Assembly: GCA_002633005.1 (NCBI GenBank)
Contig: NMRA01000049.1
Location: 1,036,011-1,100,010, forward strand
Origin: Phoronis australis
Taxonomy: Eukaryota; Phoronida; Phoronidae
Direction: 5' to 3'
DNA length: 64,000 bases
Shown here: piece after piece, positions 26,601 through 39,126 of the stretch
Position numbering within the stretch: the stretch's first letter is position 1
Layout: every line of letters starts with the position of its first letter
Notes under the pieces: model-generated
Told to the model about the DNA's origin: nothing
The model's input: only the letters and a program-made list of their open reading frames with translations
Database searches by the model: none
Made by a program: the position numbers and the translations under genes

Positions 26601-29600
26601 TTTAGCCTAATGTTCTGTCGCTATGGAAATTAAAATATAACATATTAATATGTTTTTATCAACCAGAATTTCAAACTTTTAAACACAAGACAAATAAGGT
26701 AATCAAACTAATTCTGTACACAATAGATTTACAAACGGGAACAGAATGGTATGGTACCATCATACTGAGTGGTGGGGGTTTATTTGAACTGCAAAATCCC
26801 AGTTTTGGACAGCCCAAAAACACACTCACTATAACCATGTCTTCAACAGGATTACAATAAAACCATATAAGGGGGATGACTTCCGTGAATCATTCATGAA
26901 TTACTAAGTTCTCACCTCAATGGAAATACATCAAAACATGTCAACATTGTACTAAGTATGTTTTGAGGAGTACAAAATTCTGTAATAAAACATATTTGAG
27001 CTCCACCAACAACACAGAATAATCATAGAAAGTACTAACTTAAGAACTCAAATTACTTTTCCACCAAATACAAAACCATGAAACAGAACATCACTAGAAA
27101 CACATCAACGTTTCGAATACGTTGGCCTTCCAATTGGTCCATAGAATTATCATGTGTAATTAACATTGCACATTCAAATGTTAGGAAAACAACGCGAAAC
27201 ATGAGTGAACCCGCTAATTTTTCAAAAAACGGCACTGCATGCAGATGTAACATCACATTGTATATGTCATTTGTATGCATTTAGCAACAGTGACTATTAA
27301 ATCCTTTCATAAGAGTGTACCATACAGTGTTATGCTGCATTTTACAACAAAGGTATAGTGTACCACCAGAGGGCAATAAATCTACATAAAAGTACCTTAG
27401 CTGCTCTACAGAGGTCACTGCTAAACATGTGTGTGTACTGCTCATATTGTAGACGCTGCGCCACCAGTTGGGCCTGTCTCAATCCTCTGTCAGACAGAGA
27501 AGTGTCCAACTGACCTGGAAAATAAAAGGCGAAAATTGGAACACGGTAAAGTTTCTTAAAGTAAGAACACAATATGGCAGACCAGTAAAATTTTATTTTA
27601 TCGAAATTTTCAAGAGTAAATAAGAGCACTATTTTACTTGATGATTTGAAAACTTCATGTACTACGTAATAATCGAGACATTACATCCATGGAAAAATTT
27701 GACTTGTATGAAAGTTCAAAAGCCCAAACTGATGAATTTCTTCAAATTAAGTCAAAATCCAACTTACACATGCCAATTTATGTACTAGGTTGTGCTGCGT
27801 AATCCCAAAATTAAAAACCCAATCCATTCGAAAGACACTTGTTTAAATGAACGTAATTGTTATAATAGATACACTTTAATCACGTCTCTCTTACATTCTA
27901 TGTAATGTTACAGCCATGACCATGTTTTAATCACATGTTATACTATGAATGTACCAGAAAACCAATGTTCATGTTACCCAATTAATAGTAGGTTGGTACA
28001 AAGTTAAAAATCAAACTCTACACTTTCAGTTTTGCGCCAATATTTATAGCTTTGAAGATATTTGTCAAACTACACATACTTGTCAATAAGATCCTACATA
28101 CACCAAAACCCATGATGTTGTCATAGAACTGCCAACTTTCTTCCCATTCGTAAAATGATCTACTTACTTTGTGCTGGAAAAACATATCCGTTTACCAATT
28201 AACAAATCCTGATTAATATATTCACACAGGTCAATGTCTAGCTTATTCAGGTTACCGATGTTTCATGCACAATGTCTCTGCAAATGATCGCGGCTTGGAT
28301 ATTTCGCAACTTCGTTGAACTCATTTGCACATACTTACCTTGTATAATCTGTTTTTTGTTGGCTGTGGTTTCTCCACTGAAAAAGAAAATGTATCACAAA
28401 CACTAAGTTGTAGCATGACTGTACCCATTTTCCACAAATTTTTCACAGTTTTGTAATGTACATCAAAAAGGTTTTCAGCATCTCAAGATTATGTTGACAT
28501 AAATAACTTATCTCCATCAGCTTTTAAATGTCATGTGAAACAGAACATCGATCAAGAGGCTACGATCTACCCCCACAACCAACACCCTTACCAAGCCACT
28601 TTGAGTCTCTGATGCCAACAGCCTGTATTACGTGCGTGCATCTTGTTTATTGAACCGTACATGTCTACCTTGTTTAAATGTGAGTTGTAAGAAGTTGAAA
28701 TAGTAGAGGAAGCAGGTGATTGGGAAATTTCTACTTTCGAAAATTGTAGACTTGAAGCAGAAATGCTCGCTATTTAAGGCCTTTTCATACAGACTCCAGT
28801 CATAGTGGAGCGTTGACGCGAACAGCAAATTTAACTGAGCCGTTCATCGAAGTAAACAGTAGGCTACGTTGTTACCATCGAAGTAATCGCAAGGTGGTGC
28901 TGATGCATCGCGTGAATGCTAAGATTTTTTAATATAACAGATTGGGAACATTTACATGTGCTAATTGACAAAAAACTTATTTCTAATTCGACTGGTGATT
29001 ATTCGAGCAAAATATAAGCAACTATTAGTGATGACACAGCCCTTTAATTGTTGACGATGACAGTGGCCCTTGGCGTTTACTGCAACGGCAACGAAGTTGA
29101 CCATTCATATTGCACCACAGCATTGATGCTCCGCTGTTAAATCCAACTGTTTATTGTGAAGTTAACTGGCACTGCTAACTTCGATCCAGGACTAAAGTTA
29201 ACCGTTCATACTGACCGCAACTCCCCAAAACATTGACGTGTCGACATTAGTAGGGCAATTCCATTAGTGACGGACATACAATCAGAGAACATTTTGATCA
29301 ATTGTGAAAAAAATGTTCATCCTAGGAAAATAATTAATACATCAATTGATAGCTTTCAAACCATGTATCAATGTTTCTCCTATCATTTTACCAGACTGAG
29401 AAAATTGCATTTAAGGGGTGTGACGGGCGTATGCAGAGAATTTGAATTTTTGAAAAAAAATTTTAACATTACTTTCTGTGAGTTGCATTTAGTTACATTT
29501 TTTTTTATATGATGATTTAGTGGAATGTTTGCAAAGTACAACACATTAATTTTTTTGATGATATCTTCCAAGAATTTTGTGTCAGACAGCTCAATGTAAG

Positions 29601-31318
29601 TTGAGTGAGTGTGACAGAAGTATGTGATGCAAGTACACTCTGAATTTTCAGTATTAAATTGTTTGTTGTGACTAAGCTATCAGTTCAGAATAATTCAAAC
29701 TTTTGCAGTATTTAAGCTAAATTGGTCTTTTGTTACTGATTCAATGTTTTTTAATCAAAATTCACCGATTGACCTTTTGGACGAAATTATCACAGGTAGG
29801 CCAATGCTGGGAACGTACCCTACTAGGATTTTAACTTTCCAATACATAAAACAACCCCCCCCCCCAAATCCTCACTGCCCTTCGAAGATGGTAAGCAATA
29901 TGCTGGGCAATTCCAAAAAGGCCAACCTTGAGACAGTAAATTCCAGTTGTGACAATGTTCACTTTTCTGGTTTCATCTGAATGCCCACTCTCTCTAGTTT
30001 CAGGCCCATATTTCAACTTTCTTCCTAAATAGACCCATTATTGCTGTCACTTGTCCTTAAAAAAATACCCGATTTGTAAGTGTGTTACTAATTATTTTTA
30101 TAAATACGCTAATTATGGATATTTCTATATAAAATCAATTTTGTGGAGTCACACGGATTCCCAACTATCCAAAAATTCTCATTTGACCCATGGCACATTG
30201 TAGAGCTTATGGGAGTCAAAGGCCAACTAATGGATTAGACAGTGACCACCATCTCTAGCCGACTAGTGATGGTGTAGCTCCTATAGGAACTTCATACGTC
30301 AAAAGCTTTTTGGCAAATTATGCCTCACACTGACTAAAACATCACGTTACATTGTTATAAATACCTTTTGCGCATAGAGGGATGCCTTAGGAGGCTGTTG
30401 ATGCATTTAATTCCTTCCAACTCTAAAAAATACTCCCATTATCAAACTTTTTCTTCGAGCAGTCCCTCGTTCAGTTCTCAAAATCGATAACCGGCCATTT
30501 TTAAACTGCACACGCCAGGGGTTATGACGTCATACCACCTGCCACGCCCAGTGTTGAAAATGGCAAGTTTCCGAAATTGGGAACTGAACAAGGGGCTGCT
30601 TGAAGAAAAATTTAACGGAAGTATTTTGTCGAGTAGGAAGGAATTAAATACGTTGACGGCCTCCTAAGGTATCCCTATAATGGCAAAAGGTATTTGTAAC
30701 AACGTGACTTTGCTGTTTTAGTCAGTGTGAGGAATAACTCCCCCAAAAGCTTCTGGCGTATGAGGCTCCTATAGGAGCAACACTATCTCTAGTCAACTAG
30801 TGACAGTGGTAAGTTCTGCCTACTTATGGATATGAAAGTGCCACGTACAGCCATCACAAAGTCAAAGTGCAAAAAAGTTTAGTGACATGAAAAGTTTATA
30901 CATCCATTAAAAGCTACCAATAAAACCTAACAACTGATGTATTATCTGCTTTCCTAGGATTAATATTTTTTATAATTGACCAAATGTATTATTCATCACA
31001 AATGAAATTGGGCTGCCCGTCTAAATTTTCACACTGAAAGCACTGACAGCAGTCTTACTCTCTAGGCATAAAGGACGATCAGTCAACAGTTTGAAGTCTT
31101 GAGTAAACTGAACTTAGCACTGAAGTCTGGAGTAGCCTAGAGAAGACTGTGTCTGAGTCAATGACTAGTGAGACTACTGACTAACCACTCTGGACTCAAC
31201 ATGAAGAGGACTGGAAGATCGGAAAACATCTCAATAACATATTTTATCAAGATTATAAATCTATGTTAACAAGCACGTCTACTTACTGTCTCATAATTGT
31301 CAATGTGAACACCGGCAT
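23659..31318 (-). CDS. TIGAR: TIGAR, fructose-2,6-bisphosphatase, long form
   Basis: Coding exons in transcript order: 31287-31318, 28339-28376, 27396-27514, 26401-26478, 25972-26082 and 23659-24438. All junctions are GT-AG and in phase, giving 385 residues (human about 270). The start ATG (MPVFTLTIMRHGETT) places the histidine-phosphatase RHG with His11 exactly as in human. Asn17, the SSDL-x-R loop, the RLRER-x-FGVLEGK acidic segment with Glu88 and the C-terminal THGG with His313 are all present. Known role: removes the 2-phosphate of fructose-2,6-bisphosphate (and acts on 2,3-bisphosphoglycerate), lowering glycolysis and feeding the pentose phosphate pathway. Oddity: roughly residues 150-300, all in the last exon, are a Ser/Asp/Asn-rich insertion starting with KKRKRNEEED, a basic cluster like a nuclear localisation signal. 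The insertion is in frame without stops, so it looks genuine. Intron 1 holds a family B MITE and a large fold-back repeat. Confidence 0.95.
28777..29256. mobile_element. Family B MITE, copy 2 (inverted), in TIGAR intron 1
   Basis: About 480 bp, in opposite orientation to the copy at 23067. It starts TTAAGGCCTTTTCATAC and ends near ACATTAGTAGGGCA. The sub-blocks (GGAGCGTTGACGCGAACAG, AACTTCGATCCAGGACTAA) match the reverse complement of copy 1. Confidence 0.75.
30250..30811. mobile_element. Large fold-back (inverted repeat) element
   Basis: The left arm 30250-30503 and the right arm 30557-30811 are reverse complements along almost their whole length (about 255 bp each, mostly small mismatches), with a spacer near 53 bp. 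Matching landmarks: CTCCTATAGGA, CCTCACACTGACTAAAACA with TGTTTTAGTCAGTGTGAGG, and CCTTAGGAGG with CCTCCTAAGG. It lies in TIGAR intron 1 and would form a very long hairpin in the pre-mRNA. Confidence 0.85.
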
Positions 31319-31480
31319 CGTGATGAACCTTTTTCTGTTTTCGATACGCCTCCAAGAAAAATCGTCCAGCAGCACAGAATACATACACACAGAGGGCACT
31401 CCAAACAACGACTGGCAGAGACACCTGGCGTGGGAAAGGCAAAATGTACCAGAATCCGACTCGCAAAAGGGTTAGGTCCT

Positions 31481-31592
31481 ACGCTAGGACCTCGCTAAAA
31501 TCTAAGCCAAAATCACGTGTTCTCGTTAAAAATACACCGCAAATATCTCACATAATTTCGCGAAGTCTTGTTTTGTAGCGAGGTCCTAGCGT
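31481..31592. repeat. Short hairpin element upstream of TIGAR
   Basis: A perfect 17-bp inverted pair, ACGCTAGGACCTCGCTA at 31481 and TAGCGAGGTCCTAGCGT at 31576, encloses 78 bp that include a CACGTG E-box. It lies 160-270 bases before the TIGAR start codon, so it may be in the 5' untranslated region or promoter. Confidence 0.8.
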
Positions 31593-33422
31593 TACTGAAC
31601 TCTACCAGGGACTTGTTGACGTCGTGTTCATGCCGGGAACAATCCGACTTTGACCGTGGTACAACGAGTGTACTAAGGTATACTGACAATCAAACTGCTA
31701 ATGCCCCGTGCCCTAAAATTGTCACCTGATAAAAAAAAAGATTTCATGTTTGTCACTGGATGAACCAAACCGTCTGTGAACTAATCTGAAACTGTCGACG
31801 ACATACACCGATCATTGAAGGAATTCGTGTAGCCTAAGGGGACTCATAGTTGCCTGCCGAAATGAAAAACTTGACGCGCCCCCGCATCAGGCAAGTGCAG
31901 ACATCTGCAGCAGCACTCAAAAACAATTCGACTGCGTTTTTTGTCGTGTTTGTGAAAAAGGATCGGAAAAACAGGGTATCGAAAGAAAAAGCATCAGTTT
32001 TACCATAGAACTCTAATTTCAAGAAAATAAACCGTAGAGTCCCAGAGTTCACAATCAATGTTTTCATCCAGCAAGAAAAAACTAAACGCATTTGAGTCTT
32101 TGATTTTTAAAGATGGATGCAGTACTGAGGCGACGCTTCGGGTGGCCTGGGAGGAAATTTTTCCAGGTGACTTATTGTTCCACAAATAAATAGGCTTGTG
32201 TTCAGTTATAGAAATATTTTTGTCAAAAGAGTATGAAAAACAAGCGAAGAAACAAAAAACTGGAAATCAAAACACAGGCAATCGAAACCGGCTGCAAAGA
32301 AGAGGGAATTCTCTTAAAAGAGGGCAATTCCGTCCGCCTGCTGGTTAGCCCCGGTCTCAGTAGTAGCTCACATTCAAGTGCCGCCTGTATTTTGATATCG
32401 CAATAAATTGTTAAATTAGCTAATCCTGAATGTAACACACGGCGGCAGACCGGGCATTACATACGTCACCCCTATTTTAATTGTTTTGATGAACGCGGCG
32501 TAATCATCAGTTATCGGTGTTGTACGTTACAGGTTTGTTCACTGAGTGTGTACGGCGGCACACTTGAGTGCCAATGACACAGTTGAACTAATCTAGTCTG
32601 CGTCTGACTCCCAGCATGCACAGTCCAGAGCGAACCTGAGCCGCAGTAGTGACAGTGAGCCTGCCGTTTGGCTTGTTGCAGTGCACAGTTACACAGAGTT
32701 ATGAAACAATAATCGGCGCCATGAATTGTGTATTGGGATGAATGGTCTTATTGTTTGGCAAACCCGCATGATGCCCAGGTTTCTCAAAACTATCTTTGAC
32801 TGTTGTGGGAACGTTCAGTTAGCAGTCCGTCTTTACAGAGGCGGATCTGGGATACCATACCGGGGGAGCAACATTTTGTCTGGAGCAAAGCATGATTTGA
32901 TGCGCCCGTCGATATCGCGACCGTAGTTCAGTTGTGTGCGCAATTTGCCGAATCGAAGTGCCAGACATTGAACAGTTGTAAATGATGACGTTAATGCCCC
33001 CGTCGTCAACCTTTAAAATGGCTGTAAGTTGCCACGACTTAAGGCATAATGATTGAATAACGATGAGGTTATGTAGGTGGTTGCAGACTGCTGAAAGTCG
33101 TCTCGCCGTCGATGTTCATTCCATCTCGAGAGCATTCTGTCGGTGGCCCTGTCCTCTCTTGCGTGAGAGATATTTTTTGTCCCATATACCATTTTCGAAG
33201 ACGATACGTCTTTTCATCACGTCTAATTTTTTGTTTTCAAATTCAATCGTTTTCTTATAACAATATGGCGGTGTATACTTTATCTGGTCACCTTAACGAG
33301 AAAATACCTTTCGTCTGTATCCTTTTGATGGTGTCCTTATTGAGGAGCAGAAGCTCGGTTTGTCGCAAACGTTGGTAACGATCGCTTCATTATAGAAAGC
33401 ATCACCTCGTGAAAATTCAACT
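31593..33422. other. TIGAR upstream region
   Basis: Likely promoter and upstream DNA of TIGAR, somewhat richer in CpG around 32430-33130 than the flanks. I find no conserved exon. The TIGAR transcription start cannot be placed from sequence alone. Confidence 0.35.
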
Positions 33423-33635
33423 TCAACCGGGATTTCTTCTTTCAGCGACTCCTAGTGAGACGACTTCTTTCAAAATACTATTATACGCCTTCTCCTTCGT
33501 TTTTTGCGTAAAATAATTGGCGTGTTCTGCACATAATAGATTGTTGTACCTTATGAAGCATTTCCTAATCATCCCCATCTCTTCCTTTGTGTAGTCAGGA
33601 GCACGGGTTCATTTTGGCTTGAAATTTGAAGCCAT
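33423..33635 (-). pseudogene. Myb/SANT-like DNA-binding domain fragment, broken
   Basis: On the minus strand an ATG opens MASNFKPK, meets a TGA at codon 9, then continues in the same frame for about 60 residues to another stop. The stretch TRAPDYTKEEMGMIRKC, then KTKEKAYNSILKEV, has the helix pattern of Myb/SANT-like domains found in NAIF1/MSANTD proteins and in the accessory protein of Harbinger transposons. The early stop and the loss of frame after residue 70 mark it as decayed. No partner transposase was found nearby. The family assignment rests on pattern recognition only. Confidence 0.55.
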
Positions 33636-33827
33636 TATCGAAACAATAAACGAAATTACAGCACAATATACTCTTCAACGCTCGTGTGACAATATTTAGC
33701 GTCCAAGTCAACTTCGTGTACATGTTGGTATCACGGGGACATTCCGAATATTATCAGTGATAAAATCGCCTTTACTTATGCAAATGAGCCTATCAGTGGA
33801 TAGTCTATCAGTATCGCTAATACCGTC

Positions 33828-33898
33828 GGTTTCCATTGATGCGCCCTTGATAGTACCAAGGAGTATTACACTCCTTGATAGTACTCTAAATGGAAACC
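33828..33898. repeat. 71-bp hairpin
   Basis: GGTTTCCATT at the left pairs with AATGGAAACC at the right, and AGTACCAAGGAGT pairs imperfectly with ACTCCTTGATAGTACT around a 5-base loop. Single copy in this window. An open frame crosses it but has no recognisable product. Confidence 0.65.
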
Positions 33899-36800
33899 AT
33901 ATCAGGGAGTCTTATGTGGCTGCCACGTCCAGCGTGCTTGTTCAAGAATTTCAAATCTCTTTAATATTTATGTCGAACTCTTTGAATCCCGAAGTATCGG
34001 TCCTGCAGGAAGCTCTGACCACAGCAGCGCCCTCTTTAACATTTGAATCAGTATTGTTAGGAAAAAAATCATATAAGAATGAGTCAGTTTTCTACAAGAC
34101 AACTTCGGAAATTTGAGCCGGCAGATTTTTGAACACATAAGTCAAGACATCACTGAATGCAACAAACTGAAACACAACTATGATAACATCGTCCCTATCG
34201 GCTGCTGCCCTATCGGTTAGGAGAACACTATTCAAATGATATGTGAACATATCTCATCCTCAATTTAAATACTCAAGCGCAGAAACAAGCCTCATTTCAA
34301 CGACATAAAATAAGAGATCCAGCAATAGATATCAAACCCGGCCTAAAAGAAACCAAACAACCCACTGACATTCTACGAAAAGAGCAATCTTAAGCTGTTG
34401 TGCAGTGGTATGTGCAACTCAACAACAAAGATGCAAACGTAAAGTAAGTTCCACTGCTTTGCGACTATGCAGACTGCCCAAACCAGTCTGCCTATTTTGT
34501 ATTACACCTTTATAGGCTATTAATGGTCACCAGCGCGCGATCTGCTGGTCCGCGCCCTGCGCCTAGAGGCTGTCGACGAGTCAAACACCAACTGAAGGCA
34601 AAATTAGTAGCATTCAACGGTTGATTGATGGTTATGTTCGTGGTTTTCATTAAACTTGCAGAATTCAAAACATAACCTTATATGGCACTGGTAGCTAGAA
34701 TCATAGATTGTGTAAGTTGTGCAAAACAATTCTCTGAAATCTGATTATGACCGTGAGCATATGATCTTTAGTTCTGACAAACAAGTTTTCAGTTGAGAGT
34801 TAGCATAGTGAATAGATGTATCTTGTAGATCTCTAGACAAGATAAACCCACGTAAAACCGTAACACAGAGTTGTGTTTGAAAGAGGTTTTCATACATTGA
34901 TAACGTTTTTAATATTTGTATCTCTTCACTGCCGAATGACGTCAATCAAGTGAGATCCCTAATTGAAGTTGCCAATTTTCTCTACATTAGCGTATGCTTA
35001 TGCCATAGTACATTGTATTCATTTGATGCCTAAAATAAGCTTCTGATTGCACGAACTGAACACTCAGTTTGTAGAGACTACATTGTTCGGTTCGGTACAT
35101 CAAGAATCATTAACTCTTTGGAACAAGCCAACTTCATTTGTTGAACATGCATGGTTTCTATTATAATGCTGAGACAAATTCCATACGTAGCGTAACATTC
35201 GCGCATTACTTGATCTCTCAAAAATGGTTGCAATACGCAGAAATCCTTGAACAATTAATTTACAGAGCTTCAACCCAAGTTCAGTTCAGGGGTTTTGGTG
35301 TATGCGGACAAAGGAATCGTGTGTTTAGTTTATAAAAAATGTCGAGCACAATAAAATTCTACTCCATTAGCTTGGTTTAATAGGTCCACCACCCTCAGCT
35401 GAACTTTTCGCGGGAACTAAAGAGGGATTGAAGTAGACACATTGAACGACTAACCTACATTTAAATGTCAGGCACTCCCGACTTGATAAACAAAAGAATG
35501 CACACCCAGCATTGATATTTGCCCTTTTGCCAATTCATTGTAGTATATATTGGCGTTAGCATTGCAACCTAAAATGCAAATATACATTTCACTATATTAC
35601 AAAAATGACGAATTAAAATTGTGAGACAGTGACGAAGTATATCTGTTACGAAGAAGACTGAACAAAAGGTACTTGACATGCAGGCGTTGTATTGTTATGT
35701 AGGCCTAAATACTTTACAATGAGTGCCACTTGGGCGGGGACAGGCCTATTATTCTGCACGTACACCGATAATGTCAAAAAGCAACATACGTCATTAGTGG
35801 TGTAACTTAACTATTGAACATCATTGTTCGTGAAGAATTTGTAGCACCATGACAATACAGATGACAATTTAAAGACCACTAAAACATCCTAGTCCGGCAA
35901 AGTGTCTAAATCTAACTTTCAATAAAATCACTGGTTGACATGGCATGCCATCCGTCTGATGAAGTCCCGAACTGTCAGCCAGTCTTGGCGTTAAAAGTGG
36001 AAGTCACGTCACTTGGCATGACAAACAACTAAGAAGTCAGCCATGAGGCGCACTCTCACGTGTCACGACCTCATCCCAGAATATGGTTGTAGTGGGTCAC
36101 TTCGTGCCAAATGAAAGGTACTGGCTATGTCACTGATAGTTGTAAGTAAAGCAATCCACAAGAACTGTGTCATGCATTTGATATAATTCTATTTTATTTG
36201 CCAAGTTTAACAGCATCCAACAATAGCACCAGAATCTGAAGCAATAAGGGACATGTATTATCCACAAGCTACATGCCGTCAGTATAGTTACATATCAACA
36301 TAATATATTCTTAAGTAGCAGGTTAACCACTACCTGGGATAAAATGAATAAACTATAGCAAGTTTGTTGACATTCTTTGCAGGTGTATAGCTGATGCATA
36401 AATAGCTACCAACAAGCTAAAAACAATCAGGATTCATTTAACAAATTCTGCAGAAAATAGCATACTATCTCTCTGTTCAGAATTTAGCTGTGCCAACTGA
36501 AATACTAGGCAGTGTTTAGGCACATAGTTGTAACATGATTTACCAATCCATTCAATGACTCAGCAGATCTATTTTCTTGATCACAGGCAACTAATTAAAA
36601 ATGCACACTCAAATGCAGTAATGATGGCAAGACATCACCAACTCCATGCCAGACCTCAGCAGTACCAAGACATAGAAGCAAACTACCCTCCACTATCCAC
36701 AGTGTAATATTACAGACTGATTAACTCAATGTTTTACAGTAAAAATTCTCCAGTTTGGGACAGTGGAAAATGAATTATTTTCATGCTCAAACCCAGATCT

Positions 36801-39126
36801 TTTATCAAATTTTAGAAATAAGAAATACTGGCCATTGAAAATTCAAGAACTGCAATCAACAACAAATGATCATTCACCTATATGTAACACATTATGGGGA
36901 CTAATGAAAACCTTGCACCAGTGGCTATTTTTGGCAATTTCATTAACTGTCAAGTCCCTTTCCAGACACTGTTGATACAAAATGTAGCGGCCAATATTTC
37001 AAAAAATATGATGAATGCCAAAAACAGTCAGATCCTTATCTTCAGAATAATGAAAACTCAATTTTGCCTTGAATTTTGGTGACCCAAAGTTTAGAAACTG
37101 TCCCAAATTGCAGAACTTCTACTGTACATAAAATCAAGATTTGTCTCCCCTTCAATACAGGTTTTCAAAGAGGGTGTTTTAAGTGCCTTTCAAGACTTGG
37201 TCCTTCACATATACAATGAAAATCTACCGAGCCATGGGCACTGCTGAACACAAGCCACATTACTTCTAAATTACTACAGAGAACCTGATTTTCAATTTTC
37301 AAAAACAGAGAAATACACATAAGCAAACATATTCTTTTCTACTTTTCAATTGCAAATCAGCATATTCCATTTTACTACATTCAAAGTGATAAATAACGTG
37401 AAAGCAATTTGACAATTGCCTTACTTTTTCCAAATATTAGAATTACATTATCTGCTAGTGAACTATGAGAATACCGTTCAAAATCTCTAATTCAGTGAAA
37501 GAAGTCATATTCTGTTTTCCGTTATAACTGAAAATCAGGGTCTCAAACAACATCGTAACATAATGACTGAGTAAGAATTACAATTAATCAAAGAACAAAC
37601 AATTAAACGATCAATATATAACGCATCTAGTACTGACTGTTATGCTCATAATACACTGATATATAAAAGTAGACAAGCCAATTTAAGTATTCAGTTAAAT
37701 CAATGGTGCGCAATAATTTTTATACAAATAACATACGTGGTAGTAACTTTTGAAGACCCCAGTAACAACAAAGCAGAATAGTACCCTTTGTGTGCATAGC
37801 CAGTAAATAGACTAGATCAAGCAGAACTAAGTTTCCACACATATTTCTGCTGTTCTGTGGACAGTTCTGTGACAAAACATCAAATGCTCACAGCGATATA
37901 ATATATATAATGTAAAGATAAAAAGCACTAATCAATAGAAGTTGTGCCACATTTCCAATTCAGTACAAAATTTGCAATGTCATACACTAATTTTCAGCAT
38001 TGAAACTACTGAATTACAAAATGTTATAAAATCGAAAACAACTATTCAATAATAATGTAACAAACTGCTGATGCAATGATATAAAATTGCAATGAATGGT
38101 GTATAATACAATTAAAACAGTAACTGATTTAGATCTCACATCACAAGCTTCTAACAAACAGTGCACCCTCAACTTCAACCACTGACTAACAGTAACATTA
38201 TTACCAGCAAATATTACTAACAATAACAGTGTGGTTTTGTCAAACCCTGTCTTACTAATTTTTAAAAACAACCTAAAATATACCTTTGCAACGGTAAATA
38301 GCACAATACAAAGCCAAAGGCAAGTACGTAATTCAGTTTTGAAGGAAAACCAGATGCATGTTGTTTTCAACAACAAAACATAAAATGTCATCCAATAATT
38401 TTACATTGAGTGCTTGTTGCCCAACACGGGCAGAGCACTGGGAAATTCTGAAACAGCATCCACCTACAGAATTGGGAGACCTTCAAAACTTCAAAAGGAA
38501 AACAATTCCTATGGTCCTGTGTGACAGCAATAGAGTAGTTTTCAAAACAAAAGGAGTTTAATTGAAGAATAGGTGACAGTCACGAAGAGAAATTTCATTG
38601 AAGAATTTTGATAAGTACGGTTAACACAAGCTGAGGAAGGTGTGGCGGTAAATATCAACGTAAATGTCCTACAAACCATGTTCTAGAGTTAAAAATGTCA
38701 ACTTTATCCACAAGCAAATCTGCTCTTCCAAAGAAAACATTTATTTGAATTGAAAATGATTACAATAAATTGCCTTGCATTCCCACCACAACTACACTAC
38801 CCTGAACTGGTATGAAGAGATAAAAACAAACTGTCAGTTGTTACAAGTCCAGAAATCATTTCTAATATGAAAAAGGAACAGAGAGTGCCTGAATAAAAAA
38901 TATTTTTTGTTCATAGCTCCCTCAAATGATGCTAACACAGGAGGAAAATAAAAACCAGACTTAGAATAACTAAATGGAAGCACAAATCACTATGCTGAGA
39001 TTTAAATAGAAAAGATTGTGCTAATTATTTTGTGAAAACTACTCTGTAATGCCTGTAATGCTATCAAGTGACTACCAGCCACCAGATGCCATTATGAGTC
39101 TCCACCCTTGCTCCACCCTTGAAGAG
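33899..39126. other. Intergenic DNA and LIM-gene 3' untranslated region
   Basis: The part next to 39126 must hold the 3' untranslated region of the LIM-domain gene. A minus-strand AATAAA at 38740-38745 is one possible end, 380 bases after its stop. The rest is AT-rich, with no exon that I recognise on either strand. Confidence 0.35.

Noticed and set aside
33757-34116. 119-residue plus-strand frame
   Set aside because: It runs through a 71-bp hairpin and shows no conserved domain.
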